Assembly: GCA_046342195.1 (NCBI GenBank) | Contig: JBKDQE010000061.1 | Span: 71,807 to 135,806 of the forward strand | Length of the DNA stretch: 64,000 nt | Source: CANHBY01 sp046342195 | GTDB lineage: Bacteria; Pseudomonadota; Gammaproteobacteria; Burkholderiales; Burkholderiaceae_C | Direction: 5' to 3' | Part shown: piece after piece, positions 44,652 to 53,644 of the stretch | Position numbering within the stretch: the first letter of the stretch is position 1 | Layout of the letters: each line of letters starts with the position of its first letter | Program-made: the position numbers and the translations under genes | The notes under the pieces: generated by a model | Databases searched by the model: none | Seen by the model: the letters and a program-made list of their open reading frames with translations, nothing else | Told to the model about the DNA's origin: nothing

Positions 44652-46064
44652 AAAATTGTTGCCACCTTGGGTCCTGCGTCCAGCTCTCCAGAAATCTTGG
44701 GGGCCATGATGCGGGCCGGGGTGGATGTGGTTCGCCTGAATTTTTCTCATGGCCAGGCCCAGGATCACATCGACCGCGCCCAACTTGTACGCAAGGTGGC
44801 CCAGGACATGGGCAAGGAAGTGGCCATCATGGCTGACTTGCAGGGCCCAAAAATTCGGGTGGGCAAATTCGAAGGGGGCAAGACTATCCTCGTGCCTGGT
44901 CAAAAGTTCATCCTTGACGCTCAGGTCAGTCTCGGCAATAACGAGCGTGCGGGCCTGGATTACAAAGAGCTTCCGCGTGATGTCAAGCCCGGAGACACCC
45001 TGTTGTTGAATGACGGTCTGCTGCGCTTGAGGGTTGATGCCGTCAAGGGGGATGCGGTTGACACCACCGTGGTGATTGGCGGTGAGTTGTCCAACAACAA
45101 GGGCATCAACAAAGCGGGTGGTGGCCTGACCGCTCCAGCCCTGACGGCCAAAGACATGGAAGACATCAAAACCGCGATGAGCTTTCAGTGTGAATACCTG
45201 GCGGTGAGTTTTCCCAAAAACGCCACCGACATGGAAATGGCGCGTCAATTGGCGAATGTGGCGGGCGAGCCCTGGAAGCACAAGCCTGCCCTGATCGCCA
45301 AAATTGAACGCAGTGAGGCCATTCCTCAACTCGAAAACATTCTCAAGGCCAGCGACGGCATCATGGTTGCCCGTGGAGACTTGGCGGTAGAAGTGGGTAA
45401 CGCTGCCGTGCCGGCCCTGCAAAAGCGTATGATCAAACTCGCCCGCGAGATGGATCGGGTGGTGATCACGGCCACGCAAATGATGGAGTCCATGATCGTC
45501 AACCCCGTCCCGACCCGGGCCGAGGTCAGCGATGTGGCCAATGCCGTCCTGGACGGCACCGATGCCGTCATGCTCAGTGCCGAAACCGCAGCCGGAAAAT
45601 ACCCGGTTGAAACGGTGGAAATGATGGCCAGCGTTTGTATCGAGGCCGAGTTGGCCGAACAGGTATCGCTCGACACCGATTTTCGCAACAAGACCTTTGG
45701 CCGGATCGACCAAACCATTGCCATGGGCGCACTTTTTACCGCGCACCACTTGGGTTGCAAGGCCATCGTCGCCTTGACCGAATCCGGCTCGACGGCCCTC
45801 TGGATGAGTCGTTACAAGGTGCATGTGCCCATTTTTGCACTCACTTCACAGATCCGTACACAGCGCAAAATGGGGCTCTACCGCAATGTGCACCCGATTT
45901 TGATGCCTTTGGTGGAAGATCGTGAGCAGGCTTTGCGCGAGGCCGAAAAAGTGCTCACTGAGCGTGGTGTTTTACGGCCCGGCGACACCTATGCCATCAC
46001 CTGCGGCGAGCCCATGGGGTATCCGGGGGGCACCAATATGCTCAAGGTGTGTGAGGTGTGTTGA
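44607..46064 (+). CDS. pyk: Pyruvate kinase
   Basis: Makes pyruvate and ATP from PEP. The 485-residue product has TKIVATLGPASSSPEIL, VVRLNFSHG, the active-site lysine region LIAKIERSEAIPQLENIL, GIMVARGDLAVEVG and ATQMMESMI. The C-terminal allosteric domain is present. The first 15 codons are a tandem triplication (MPRAS-MLRAS-MPRAT) with an ATG every 15 nt. The AGGAG site at 44592-44596 favours the first ATG. The stop TGA (46062-46064) is immediately followed by the ATG of the next gene. Confidence 0.97.
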   Translation: MPRASMLRASMPRATKIVATLGPASSSPEILGAMMRAGVDVVRLNFSHGQAQDHIDRAQLVRKVAQDMGKEVAIMADLQGPKIRVGKFEGGKTILVPGQKFILDAQVSLGNNERAGLDYKELPRDVKPGDTLLLNDGLLRLRVDAVKGDAVDTTVVIGGELSNNKGINKAGGGLTAPALTAKDMEDIKTAMSFQCEYLAVSFPKNATDMEMARQLANVAGEPWKHKPALIAKIERSEAIPQLENILKASDGIMVARGDLAVEVGNAAVPALQKRMIKLAREMDRVVITATQMMESMIVNPVPTRAEVSDVANAVLDGTDAVMLSAETAAGKYPVETVEMMASVCIEAELAEQVSLDTDFRNKTFGRIDQTIAMGALFTAHHLGCKAIVALTESGSTALWMSRYKVHVPIFALTSQIRTQRKMGLYRNVHPILMPLVEDREQALREAEKVLTERGVLRPGDTYAITCGEPMGYPGGTNMLKVCEVC

Positions 46065-48098
46065 ATGCAGATCAGGCCCTGGTTGCGGTGGTGGGTTGGT
46101 CTCGCGGCCCTTGGCATCTTCGGAGTTGCCCGGGCCTTATCCGTGGCCAGCGATCCCCTCCGGGGGGCGGAACAGACCTCGCTGATGGGCGCCCCGTTGC
46201 CGATGAAGCCTTCGGGTCGGCAGATTCAGGCTCAGGGGTGGGGGTCAAAATTGGGGGCGGTTGACCCGGTGCCCTGGTTGGACTCAGTCCAAGATCGAAA
46301 GGCCTTCGACAGAATGGCCCGTTCGGTAGGTATTTCTCACCTGTTGTTTCTGATTGACCGTAGCCGTGGCGATAAGGTGCACTTCATCAACACTCGACGC
46401 TACGCATTTCATGAGGATTTCATCAAGGCCCAATTAGGTTTGCCAGGGGTATCCAGGCAAGCGCTGGATGACAACTATCGTTCTCCGCAGCGCCGGTTTC
46501 TGATGGGAACCTTGGGCTGGCAGCCGCTGGTTCGACAGTGGAGTTTCGAATTCTGGGAAGGAGATCGCCTCACCCCTGATCTGCTTGCCTTGGCGCAGAA
46601 AACTCTGTCGGCCAAATTCTTTGAGCCCGTCGTTTTCAAGGCGAATTCGAACGATCACGAAGCCCTAGGGAGGCTGTCAGGGCAGGCCTTCTTGACCCTG
46701 AATCAGTTGCTGGCGGGTCAAAACGTCGTTTCGATGAATGCGGGCAAGGCTCAGGGACGTCTGCGCATCGTTCGTGATGTCGCTGATCTGAACGATCTGG
46801 AGCCCCATAACATCGTGCTGCTCCATGGGGTACCCCTGGCGATTCCTCCCGTGGCAGGTCTCGTGACCTCCGAACCATCCACCATACTTTCTCATGTAAA
46901 CCTTTTGGTCAAGGGGTGGGGCATCCCGAGTGTCTATGTGCGTGATGCGGTCACATCGATTGAGCCCCTTGCCGGGAATTGGGTGGAGCTGTCGGTGAAT
47001 CGACAGGGCTATACGCTTCAGGTTGTTCCCCAGCCTCCGATGGGATCCGTCCAGGGAGTCGGAAACGATAGGGTCTGGCCGCAGCCGAAGGTGGTTGCTC
47101 TGCCCTTGTTTCCTCTCTCCCGACTGCGCGCGGTTGATCGTCAGCACTGCGGCAGCAAGGCAGCCAACCTGGGCGAGTTGAACCATGCCATTTTAATCGG
47201 TCGATTGAAGGGCGTGGCGCCCATTCCGGATGGCTTTTGCATTCCCTTCTCGGCGTTTGTTGAGTTTATGGCGAGTCCCGCCGCTCGCGAGGCCGTGGCC
47301 AAGGCTGAGAAAACGCCTGGCTTTTCGAGCGACCGTCGCGTGCGGGTGGCCGCGCTTCAAGAGCTCAGAGACACCTTGGTGAGTCTGCCTGTGCCCGCGG
47401 CTACCGCAACATCTTGGCTTGCGCAATGGGCCTCCCAGTTGGGGCGTGGAGGCGTGTTTGTTCGAAGTTCCTCGAATTCTGAAGATCTACCCCAATTCAG
47501 TGGCGCAGGGCTTTACTCGACCGTGCCCAATGTTCTACGGGAACAGGACCTGGAGCAAGCCGTCAAGACAGTATGGGCCTCGGTTTTCAATGCCGAGGCC
47601 TACGAGGCCCGTCGTTGGGCTCACATGCCCCACGACCGTGTGATCATGGGCGTGTTCGTTCAAAGGGCGGTTTCTGCCCAGTCGTCGGGGGTCATGGTGA
47701 CTGCCAACCCCCTGGATCCGCTGGAGCGAGGCGTTTGCTTCATCTCGGCCAAGCGGGGCCTGGGGATCCGCGTGGTCGAGGGGCATCGAGTCGCCGAACA
47801 GGTTCTCTTTCGAGAGCGCGCCAATGCCATTCAGGTTCTGACCCGGTCAGATGACGACCTCGCTCTTTTGCTTGATGAGAAGGGGGGTGTTCGAGAAGAG
47901 CCTGTCGAGAAAGACCGGGCGGTCCTGACCGATGATTTGGTGCGGCGCTTGGCTCGGGTAGGCAGCCAAATCAAAAGCGTTTTCGGGGGCAAGGATCAGG
48001 ATATCGAGTGGGCAGCCGACGCCAAGGGCGTGCTTTACCTGCTTCAAGCGAGGCCCTTCGTTGATTTATCGGTCGAGCGCATGGCCATCCGGAAATAA
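46065..48098 (+). CDS. Exported PEP-synthase/glucan-dikinase-like protein
   Basis: A 677-residue protein of the PPDK/PEP synthase superfamily. It starts with a likely signal peptide (RWWVGLAALGIFGVARALS). A novel N-terminal region (about 30-210) includes LLFLIDRSRGDKVHFINTRR. The swivelling phosphohistidine domain (about 215-330) has VAGLVTSEPSTILSHVNLLV, histidine about residue 277. It is followed by a C-terminal ATP-grasp domain (about 355-665) with CGSKAANLGEL, FVRSSSNSEDLPQFSGAGLY and the end YLLQARPF. PEP synthase has the opposite order; histidine before ATP-grasp is the order in alpha-glucan water dikinases. The PEP/pyruvate barrel is absent. It begins directly after the pyk stop codon. 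Export would be odd for an ATP user; the activity and place of action are unproven. Confidence 0.85.
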   Translation: MQIRPWLRWWVGLAALGIFGVARALSVASDPLRGAEQTSLMGAPLPMKPSGRQIQAQGWGSKLGAVDPVPWLDSVQDRKAFDRMARSVGISHLLFLIDRSRGDKVHFINTRRYAFHEDFIKAQLGLPGVSRQALDDNYRSPQRRFLMGTLGWQPLVRQWSFEFWEGDRLTPDLLALAQKTLSAKFFEPVVFKANSNDHEALGRLSGQAFLTLNQLLAGQNVVSMNAGKAQGRLRIVRDVADLNDLEPHNIVLLHGVPLAIPPVAGLVTSEPSTILSHVNLLVKGWGIPSVYVRDAVTSIEPLAGNWVELSVNRQGYTLQVVPQPPMGSVQGVGNDRVWPQPKVVALPLFPLSRLRAVDRQHCGSKAANLGELNHAILIGRLKGVAPIPDGFCIPFSAFVEFMASPAAREAVAKAEKTPGFSSDRRVRVAALQELRDTLVSLPVPAATATSWLAQWASQLGRGGVFVRSSSNSEDLPQFSGAGLYSTVPNVLREQDLEQAVKTVWASVFNAEAYEARRWAHMPHDRVIMGVFVQRAVSAQSSGVMVTANPLDPLERGVCFISAKRGLGIRVVEGHRVAEQVLFRERANAIQVLTRSDDDLALLLDEKGGVREEPVEKDRAVLTDDLVRRLARVGSQIKSVFGGKDQDIEWAADAKGVLYLLQARPFVDLSVERMAIRK

Positions 48099-48349
48099 AC
48101 GAATGCAAGCCTTGGAGTCACGTTTCAATACTGTTCGTTTAATCAAAAACAGCGAATTTTTACCTTGGCGAAATCGGTTTGGGTTTCAGCATGGCTGGGG
48201 ATGGATTCGGGCGCGCACGAGGCCATGGTGTTCGGCTATGGCTGGTGCAGGGCAAATGTCGGTGCTTGACCCTGCGTGGGTTTGCTTGGCCGCGGCGGCT
48301 GACGCGCAGCAGGGTCGCGGCTTCACGCAGCAAGTCAGCGAGCCATCGA

Positions 48350-48442
48350 TGCTGATAAGACACTCTGATGTCATCGGCTTTAATTGGAAAAATCTTGCTG
48401 AGGTACTCTGACGGCTGGCCAGCCTTGGTTTGCGTAAGTCTT
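48350..48442 (-). repeat. Dispersed repeat family A, partial copy
   Basis: On the reverse strand from 48442, AAGACTTACGCAAACCAAGG, then CGTCAGAGTACCTCAGCAAG and CCAATTAAAGCCGATG, align to the 24089 copy. It ends the 48099-48451 spacer. The rest of the spacer (48110-48340) shows no gene I trust; a GC-rich reverse frame there has no recognised motif. Confidence 0.7.
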
Positions 48443-48451
48443 ATCATTCTG

Positions 48452-48823
48452 TTATTGTGCAAACTCTCCCTTTTGACGAACTAGCATACGCAAATTTTTT
48501 AGCTTGCGAGGTTTTATTTCGCGCCACATAATTTCAGCCCCATCTTTTAGCTCTTCATAAATTGGCAGTACTTCAGTGATACCTTCAAAAACCCATTGCA
48601 CATCCAATTTCTCCGCTCCACCTAGGGATGAAGATGCCTCTTCAGCAATGGCAACTGTTTTATCATAGGCATCATCGATAGAGTCTGCTCTAATCAAAAC
48701 AGTGTTCTCCCAAGAAAGAAACCTTGTATCAGGGGCTTCCTTTTGAGCCAATGCCAACTCTACAAAACGAAGCAAGTAGGAGCATAGATACCAACCGACA
48801 GGTGAGGTATTTTTATCGTACAT
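48452..48823 (-). CDS. DUF4288-like small protein
   Basis: A 123-residue protein starting at ATG 48823 (MYDKNTSPVGWYLCSYLLRF); a GTG at 48844 is open upstream. It resembles the DUF4288 family: an N-terminal WYLCSYLLRFVELAL strand-helix, then ENTVLIRADSIDDAYDKTVA and VQWVFEGITEVLPIYEELKD followed by GAEIMWREIKP. The function is unknown; such genes are often found as single genes in variable regions. It is more AT-rich than its neighbours and is flanked by repeats and element remnants, suggesting recent arrival. Confidence 0.75.
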   Translation of the reverse strand: MYDKNTSPVGWYLCSYLLRFVELALAQKEAPDTRFLSWENTVLIRADSIDDAYDKTVAIAEEASSSLGGAEKLDVQWVFEGITEVLPIYEELKDGAEIMWREIKPRKLKNLRMLVRQKGEFAQ

Positions 48824-48890
48824 GTCTCTCTGGTTCCATTTCACGGCTTTGTTTCACAATTCAAAACTTGGATGATATAAACCCCACAGA

Positions 48891-48945
48891 CTGTCGTCAC
48901 GAGATTCGATCCCTCGCCCTTTGGTTCCGAATCTCGTGACGACAG
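48891..48945. repeat. 18-bp perfect inverted repeat
   Basis: CTGTCGTCACGAGATTCG (48891-48908) is repeated as an exact reverse complement at 48928-48945, with a 19-nt spacer. It lies between the DUF4288 gene and an IS3-type transposase remnant whose stop codon is 2 bp from the right arm. Confidence 0.9.
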
Positions 48946-48946
48946 G

Positions 48947-49022
48947 CTATAGCAGGGCGGCGGCCTTGAGCCGCTCGCCGGCGTACATCTTTTTGAGCCG
49001 CGCGTTCTCGGTTTGCAATTCC
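48947..49022 (-). pseudogene. IS3-family transposase OrfA remnant (C-terminus)
   Basis: The reverse strand reads KELQTENARLKKMYAGERLK then AAALL and a stop, the coiled-coil end of IS3-family OrfA. It is interrupted upstream by a small inverted-repeat element (49024-49165). On its far side, at about 49166-49200, the frame MPAASRIWGASYL may be the preceding part. No OrfB was seen. Confidence 0.75.
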
Positions 49023-49023
49023 T

Positions 49024-49165
49024 TTATCAGGACTTACGCAAAACAGCCACTTTATTCCGCATTGCGAAAAATCTCGCCGCTCCTCGAAAGCAAGAATTAC
49101 GTAAGTTGTTGATTTACATAGAATTTAATAATATTTAAAAGTTTCTTTTGCGTAAGTCCTAATAA
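49024..49165. mobile_element. MITE-like element with 21-bp inverted ends
   Basis: TTATCAGGACTTACGCAAAAC (49024-49044) and its near-exact reverse complement around 49145-49165 (one or two mismatches) bound about 142 bp of non-coding DNA. Rejoining the flanks at TA gives an intact GASYLKELQTEN reading, so insertion at a TA-type target is plausible. It is cut into the OrfA remnant. Confidence 0.7.
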
Positions 49166-49212
49166 GTAGCTCGCGCCCCAAATTCGACTGGCTGCTGGCA
49201 TTTTGACGCGGC

Positions 49213-50241
49213 TCAGGCCGGCTGAAGTTCTCTCACGCTGTTCACCATGGCCGCTACGGCGGGGCACATGTTGATGGGGATGATTTCTGTGTGTGCATGT
49301 TGAGGCTTCAGCACTCTGAAGAGTTCGTCCACAAAGCTGTGTCCCACGTATGGAATGCCTTCAAAATCCACCTCGGCCCGTTGAAACTGGCTGAGCCGAT
49401 CCGCCACACGACGCGCCTGTGCGCGTGACTCCAATCCATTTTGGCCATTGGTGACCAGCTGAAGCGGCACCACAGTGCGTTCAAAACCATAGCCTGAGCC
49501 ATTCAAGCTGAATGATTGCAACACCGAATCGAGTGTGCGCGAGGTATCCAGGCCAATTGAAAAATACACCGAAGTGCCATGATGCTTCAAAGGCCGCCCG
49601 GGCAGCCAGCCCGCGCGGTTCCATTCCCGGTGCTGAAAGGCCACGTCGTTAGCATGCAGGTCAAATACATCGGCCAGTTTGGAAGTGAAGAATAAACCTC
49701 GACCCGTATGACGTTGCGGCTGACCGGTCAGCTTGCCCTTGCTCAGTTCCAGCATGGCGGCATGAGGGTCGCCGATCGAAAAGACCTGGCTGATCTTGTC
49801 AAACAGGCCCCGCCCATCATCGGAAACCAGTAACTGTACTTGATTGGGCGTTTGCCGCAGCGAAACCGTGACACAGCTTCCCTCGCTGTGATCAATCGCG
49901 TTATTCACAAGCTCGCAAAAGGCATGCTGAGTCATGCGCTGAATTTGCGCTGGCAGGGTAAAGAAGGGAGCAAAATCTTGCGACCAAGGCCGGTCTTCCG
50001 TCAGGCCGGCCAATTCATAACGGCGCACCACTTGTCGCAGTAAACCCGGCTTGAAATGCGGTCGCCGTGGCGTTCCTTCATTGAGCAGCCAATTCACCGC
50101 CATCAATTTTTTGATCAATTTATGGGCGGTTTGCCGGCCAACGCCAGTTCGGCTCATGATCTCTTGAACCAGTGTGTTCGGATGCTGTACCGCGGCAGCC
50201 GTGATCCAGAGCGTCATGGAATTGATGTCGATGCGAGCCAT
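49213..50241 (-). CDS. Regulator with winged helix, HATPase and STAS-like (DUF4325) domains
   Basis: A 342-residue cytosolic protein from ATG 50241 (MARIDINSMTLWITAAAVQH), with an AAGG site 7 nt upstream; the frame is open to 50364. Residues about 1-75 form a winged-helix-like domain (IMSRTGVGRQTAHKLIKKLM). Next is a GHKL ATPase domain with N-box HAFCELVNNAIDHSEG and G1 box LLVSDDGRGLFDKI. A C-terminal DUF4325 STAS-like domain follows (VDFEGIPYVGHSFVDELFRV). This looks like a single-chain switch combining DNA or partner binding, an anti-sigma-like kinase fold and its antagonist fold. The target is unknown. Its stop lies next to the transposase remnant. Confidence 0.82.
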   Translation of the reverse strand: MARIDINSMTLWITAAAVQHPNTLVQEIMSRTGVGRQTAHKLIKKLMAVNWLLNEGTPRRPHFKPGLLRQVVRRYELAGLTEDRPWSQDFAPFFTLPAQIQRMTQHAFCELVNNAIDHSEGSCVTVSLRQTPNQVQLLVSDDGRGLFDKISQVFSIGDPHAAMLELSKGKLTGQPQRHTGRGLFFTSKLADVFDLHANDVAFQHREWNRAGWLPGRPLKHHGTSVYFSIGLDTSRTLDSVLQSFSLNGSGYGFERTVVPLQLVTNGQNGLESRAQARRVADRLSQFQRAEVDFEGIPYVGHSFVDELFRVLKPQHAHTEIIPINMCPAVAAMVNSVRELQPA

Positions 50242-50443
50242 GTTCAGCCTTTCAAAAATGATTGGATCAGCGAAGCGCCAAGGCAGAGGTTCCTTTCCTG
50301 AGTATCTCGCGACAGAACATTGATAAAGGGCTGAAAAAGCAGGGGCTGGCGGGATTATTTCCACGCTTACTGAGGTGAGGCACAGGCTCTGTATGTCAGA
50401 TCAGTGAGCCAACCCGGAAAATGCTCCCTGCAATCAGTGCCGC

Positions 50444-51061
50444 TTATTGAGAAAGCACATCAGCGCCCGCCGGAACCGCAAAGAAAAAATGATCAGCGGG
50501 CCAAGAAACTGTCAGCATCCAGCCCGAAAAAGTCATGACAGAGCGCTGCCCCAAGCTGTCAAGAATTTCAAGCACTACCAGATCGTGGCCCTTGAAGCCC
50601 ATATTCAAGTACTGAAATTGACTCTCTTTGATTTTCGGGGTGGCACGCACCCAACTGAGGCCCTCTTTGGTGGGTTGAGCAGACAGGTCAAAGTCTTGAT
50701 CCAAAGAAGTTCCGGCCAAAAGGGCCGCGGGCGTGGCGCCCAAGGCATCTTTCAGGGCTCGGGAAGTCACCTGGTTCAGGTCGGGGTCGTACATCCAGAC
50801 CTTGCGGCCATCCGCCACGATCACCTGCTCAAAGGGTTTTTTGTACACGAAACGGAACCGGTTGGGCCGCGAAAATTCAAAATAGCCGCTGGAAGTTTTT
50901 TTCTTGGCGCCATCTGGAGATGTCACGGTTTGACTGAATTGAGCTTGACCGGCCTTGGCTTGATTGACAAAGGTTTTCAGGCTGGCAAGGCCATCTGCCC
51001 AAGCCAAGCCACAGCATAGCGCCCAAATGACCACCCCAGCCCCAGACTGCCTTATTTTCAT
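50444..51061 (-). CDS. lolA: Outer membrane lipoprotein carrier LolA
   Basis: LolA ferries lipoproteins through the periplasm from LolCDE to LolB. The 205-residue product has a signal peptide (AGVVIWALCCGLAWADG). The LolA fold follows: LKTFVNQAKAGQAQFSQTVT, SSGYFEFSRPNRFRFVYKKP, VWMYDPDLNQVTSR and a C-terminal hydrophobic strand. Its ATG overlaps the ftsK stop by 4 bp, so the pair is one transcription unit, as in many proteobacteria. Confidence 0.94.
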   Translation of the reverse strand: MKIRQSGAGVVIWALCCGLAWADGLASLKTFVNQAKAGQAQFSQTVTSPDGAKKKTSSGYFEFSRPNRFRFVYKKPFEQVIVADGRKVWMYDPDLNQVTSRALKDALGATPAALLAGTSLDQDFDLSAQPTKEGLSWVRATPKIKESQFQYLNMGFKGHDLVVLEILDSLGQRSVMTFSGWMLTVSWPADHFFFAVPAGADVLSQ

Positions 51062-53493
51062 TCTGCACGCGCAGGGACCATGATGTCCCGGTTTCCATTG
51101 CTTGACATACCCGATACAACGCCTGATTTTTCCATTTGCTCCAACAAACGGGCCGCACGGTTGTAGCCGATGCGCAAATGCCGCTGCACCAGGGAAATAG
51201 AAGCCCGACGATGCTGCAACACAATGGCCACCGCTTGATCATACATCGCATCGCTCTCGCCACTGTCAGCACCCAATCCAGAGCCTGCCTGCTCATCGCC
51301 CTCGCCATCAAGGGTGCCACCTTCCAAAATGCCCTCGATGTAATTGGGCTCACCCTGGCTCTTGAGGTAGTCAACCACCCGATGAACTTCCTCATCACTG
51401 ACAAACGCCCCATGCACACGCACGGGCAAGCCCGTGCCTGAGGCCATGTAAAGCATATCGCCCATGCCCAACAGGGCTTCCGCCCCCATTTGATCCAAAA
51501 TGGTACGACTATCGATTTTGCTACTGACCTGAAAGCTCAAACGGGTTGGAATATTGGCCTTGATCAGCCCGGTGATCACATCCACACTCGGCCTTTGGGT
51601 GGCCAAAATCAGGTGAATTCCAGCGGCACGGGCTTTCTGCGCAAGACGGGCAATCAACTCCTCAATTTTCTTCCCGACCACCATCATCAAATCAGCCAAT
51701 TCGTCAATCACAATGACGACGCAGGGAAGCCGGTCCAGTGGCTCAGGCGCTTCTGGCGTCAAGCTGAACGGGTTCGGAAGGGTTTCGCCCCGCTCGGCCG
51801 CTTCACTGATTTTCTTGTTGTACCCTGACAGGTTGCGCACTCCAAGCTTGCTCATGAGCTTATAACGCCGCTCCATTTCCCCGACCCCCCAATTCAGCGC
51901 ATTGGCCGCCTGCTTCATATCCGTCACCACAGGACACAACAAGTGCGGAATGGCTTCATAAACACTCATTTCGAGCATTTTGGGGTCAATGAGAATCAGT
52001 CGCACATCGCGGGCTTCAGCTTTGTACAAGAGCGACAAAATCATGGCATTGATGCCGACAGACTTGCCCGAGCCAGTGGTGCCTGCCACCAGGCAATGAG
52101 GCATTTTGGCCAAATCAGCCACCACCGGATTGCCGACAATATCCTTGCCCAGCCCCATCGTGAGCATCGAAGATGCTTCATGGTAAACCGCTGACCCTAA
52201 AATTTCAGACAGATGGATGGTCTGACGTTTAGGATTGGGCAATTCGAGCGCCATGGTGGTTTTGCCTGGAATGGTTTCAACCACCCGAATACTCACCAAA
52301 CTGAGGCTGCGGGCCAAATCTTTGGCCAGGTTAACCACCTGAGATCCTTTGACGCCGGTGGCAGGCTCGATTTCATAGCGAGTGATCACCGGGCCGGGTG
52401 ATGCTGTCACCACGCGCACTTCAACCCCGAAGTCTTTGAGTTTTTTCTCAATCAACCGGGAGATCATTTCAATGGTCTCGGGGGTTACCGACTCAACCCG
52501 GGTGCGAGGAGGCGCATCCAGCAAGTCAACCTGAGGCAACTTCGTATCTGGAAGCTCACTGAACAGGGATTTTGACTTTTCCCGGATCACACGCTCACTT
52601 TTGAGAATATCAACAACCGGAGCCTCAATCACCATCGGCTGAGGGGCAGGGGGCTGAATTTGCAAGGATTGAGACACTGGCACCTGAATGGGCAGGGGCT
52701 CAATGATGACTTTCTCGCGTTCCCGCTTAAGCTCTGCCTTGTGCTCTGTTCGCAAGTCTTGGGCTCGTTCATGCTGAGCCATGCTGCGATGCCAGAAAGA
52801 CTCCAGGCGCTGGCCAATCTGCTCGGCCAAACGCATCCAGGAGAAGCGAAATGCCATTGAAAAGCCCATGATCAGCAAGGCAATCCAAAACACCCCCGAC
52901 CCGGAAAACCCCAACCAGCGTTGGCTCAACTGGCCCAAGGTGTACCCCAGAGCCCCCCCTGCGTGGCCCCCCGGAACACGAGCCTCCCATTGATACAAAC
53001 GGGTCCATTCCAGGGCGCAACTCGCACACAATAAAAGCCCCACCCCCAACCAAAAAATCCATGGGGGCTGTGGGCCCGCTTCCTTGGTAGGCGTCTCAGA
53101 ACCTCGCAAAACCGTCCCCAGAGCTCCGAGCCAAATATACACGCCAATCACCATCAGCCACCACACTGAAAATCCAAACAAGAAAAAACTCAAATCAGAG
53201 GCCCAGGCACCCAATGCACCCACCAGATTTTTGACCTGGGACCGATCTCCTGAAGTCGAAAATGCGGGGTCTGTGACGTGATAACTGGTCAGTGCCAAAA
53301 ACACCAAAATCAGCACTGCGCCAGTCAGGAAAACCGTCACTTGAGGCTTCACCCCCAAGGCCCACGAAGATAGTTCCGGAGGAGAAGGCGCCGGTGTATT
53401 CACCTCAGGAGAAGGCTTGGACTTTTTCCCCCGAGCCGTGGTGGCAGGGGGGGCACTATGTAAAGAATCAAGCGGAAACGTCATTCGCATCAT
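51058..53493 (-). CDS. ftsK: DNA translocase FtsK
   Basis: Septum-anchored DNA pump that clears and aligns chromosome ends during division. The 811-residue product has four membrane helices (about 50-200), a moderately short linker, and the motor: Walker A LVAGTTGSGKSVGINAMIL and Walker B VVIVIDELADLMM. It ends in a gamma winged helix (MYDQAVAIVLQHRRASISLV then RHLRIGYNRAARLLEQME) that reads KOPS sites. It precedes lolA. Confidence 0.97.
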   Translation of the reverse strand: MMRMTFPLDSLHSAPPATTARGKKSKPSPEVNTPAPSPPELSSWALGVKPQVTVFLTGAVLILVFLALTSYHVTDPAFSTSGDRSQVKNLVGALGAWASDLSFFLFGFSVWWLMVIGVYIWLGALGTVLRGSETPTKEAGPQPPWIFWLGVGLLLCASCALEWTRLYQWEARVPGGHAGGALGYTLGQLSQRWLGFSGSGVFWIALLIMGFSMAFRFSWMRLAEQIGQRLESFWHRSMAQHERAQDLRTEHKAELKREREKVIIEPLPIQVPVSQSLQIQPPAPQPMVIEAPVVDILKSERVIREKSKSLFSELPDTKLPQVDLLDAPPRTRVESVTPETIEMISRLIEKKLKDFGVEVRVVTASPGPVITRYEIEPATGVKGSQVVNLAKDLARSLSLVSIRVVETIPGKTTMALELPNPKRQTIHLSEILGSAVYHEASSMLTMGLGKDIVGNPVVADLAKMPHCLVAGTTGSGKSVGINAMILSLLYKAEARDVRLILIDPKMLEMSVYEAIPHLLCPVVTDMKQAANALNWGVGEMERRYKLMSKLGVRNLSGYNKKISEAAERGETLPNPFSLTPEAPEPLDRLPCVVIVIDELADLMMVVGKKIEELIARLAQKARAAGIHLILATQRPSVDVITGLIKANIPTRLSFQVSSKIDSRTILDQMGAEALLGMGDMLYMASGTGLPVRVHGAFVSDEEVHRVVDYLKSQGEPNYIEGILEGGTLDGEGDEQAGSGLGADSGESDAMYDQAVAIVLQHRRASISLVQRHLRIGYNRAARLLEQMEKSGVVSGMSSNGNRDIMVPARAE

Positions 53494-53644
53494 CCAGGAA
53501 ACATCGATCAGACAGAGCCCTCAAACTTCATGAATATGGGTATGCAATTCAAACCGGCAAAGAGTTTGACGTGAGGGCTGCTGAAATCAGGCCCATCGCC
53601 ATGCAAGTTACCCTTTCATTTACCGCAAAAAACAGGCACCAAGG

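Noticed and set aside
44586..45824. A 412-codon open frame on the reverse strand
   Set aside because: It is antisense to pyk, whose product is fully conserved; the reverse translation is rich in His/Gly/Gln and has no family features.
48160..48462. A GC-rich 100-codon reverse frame in the spacer after the dikinase-like gene
   Set aside because: Its 5' part lies in a family A repeat and the rest has low-complexity Pro/Arg composition; I could not match it to a protein.
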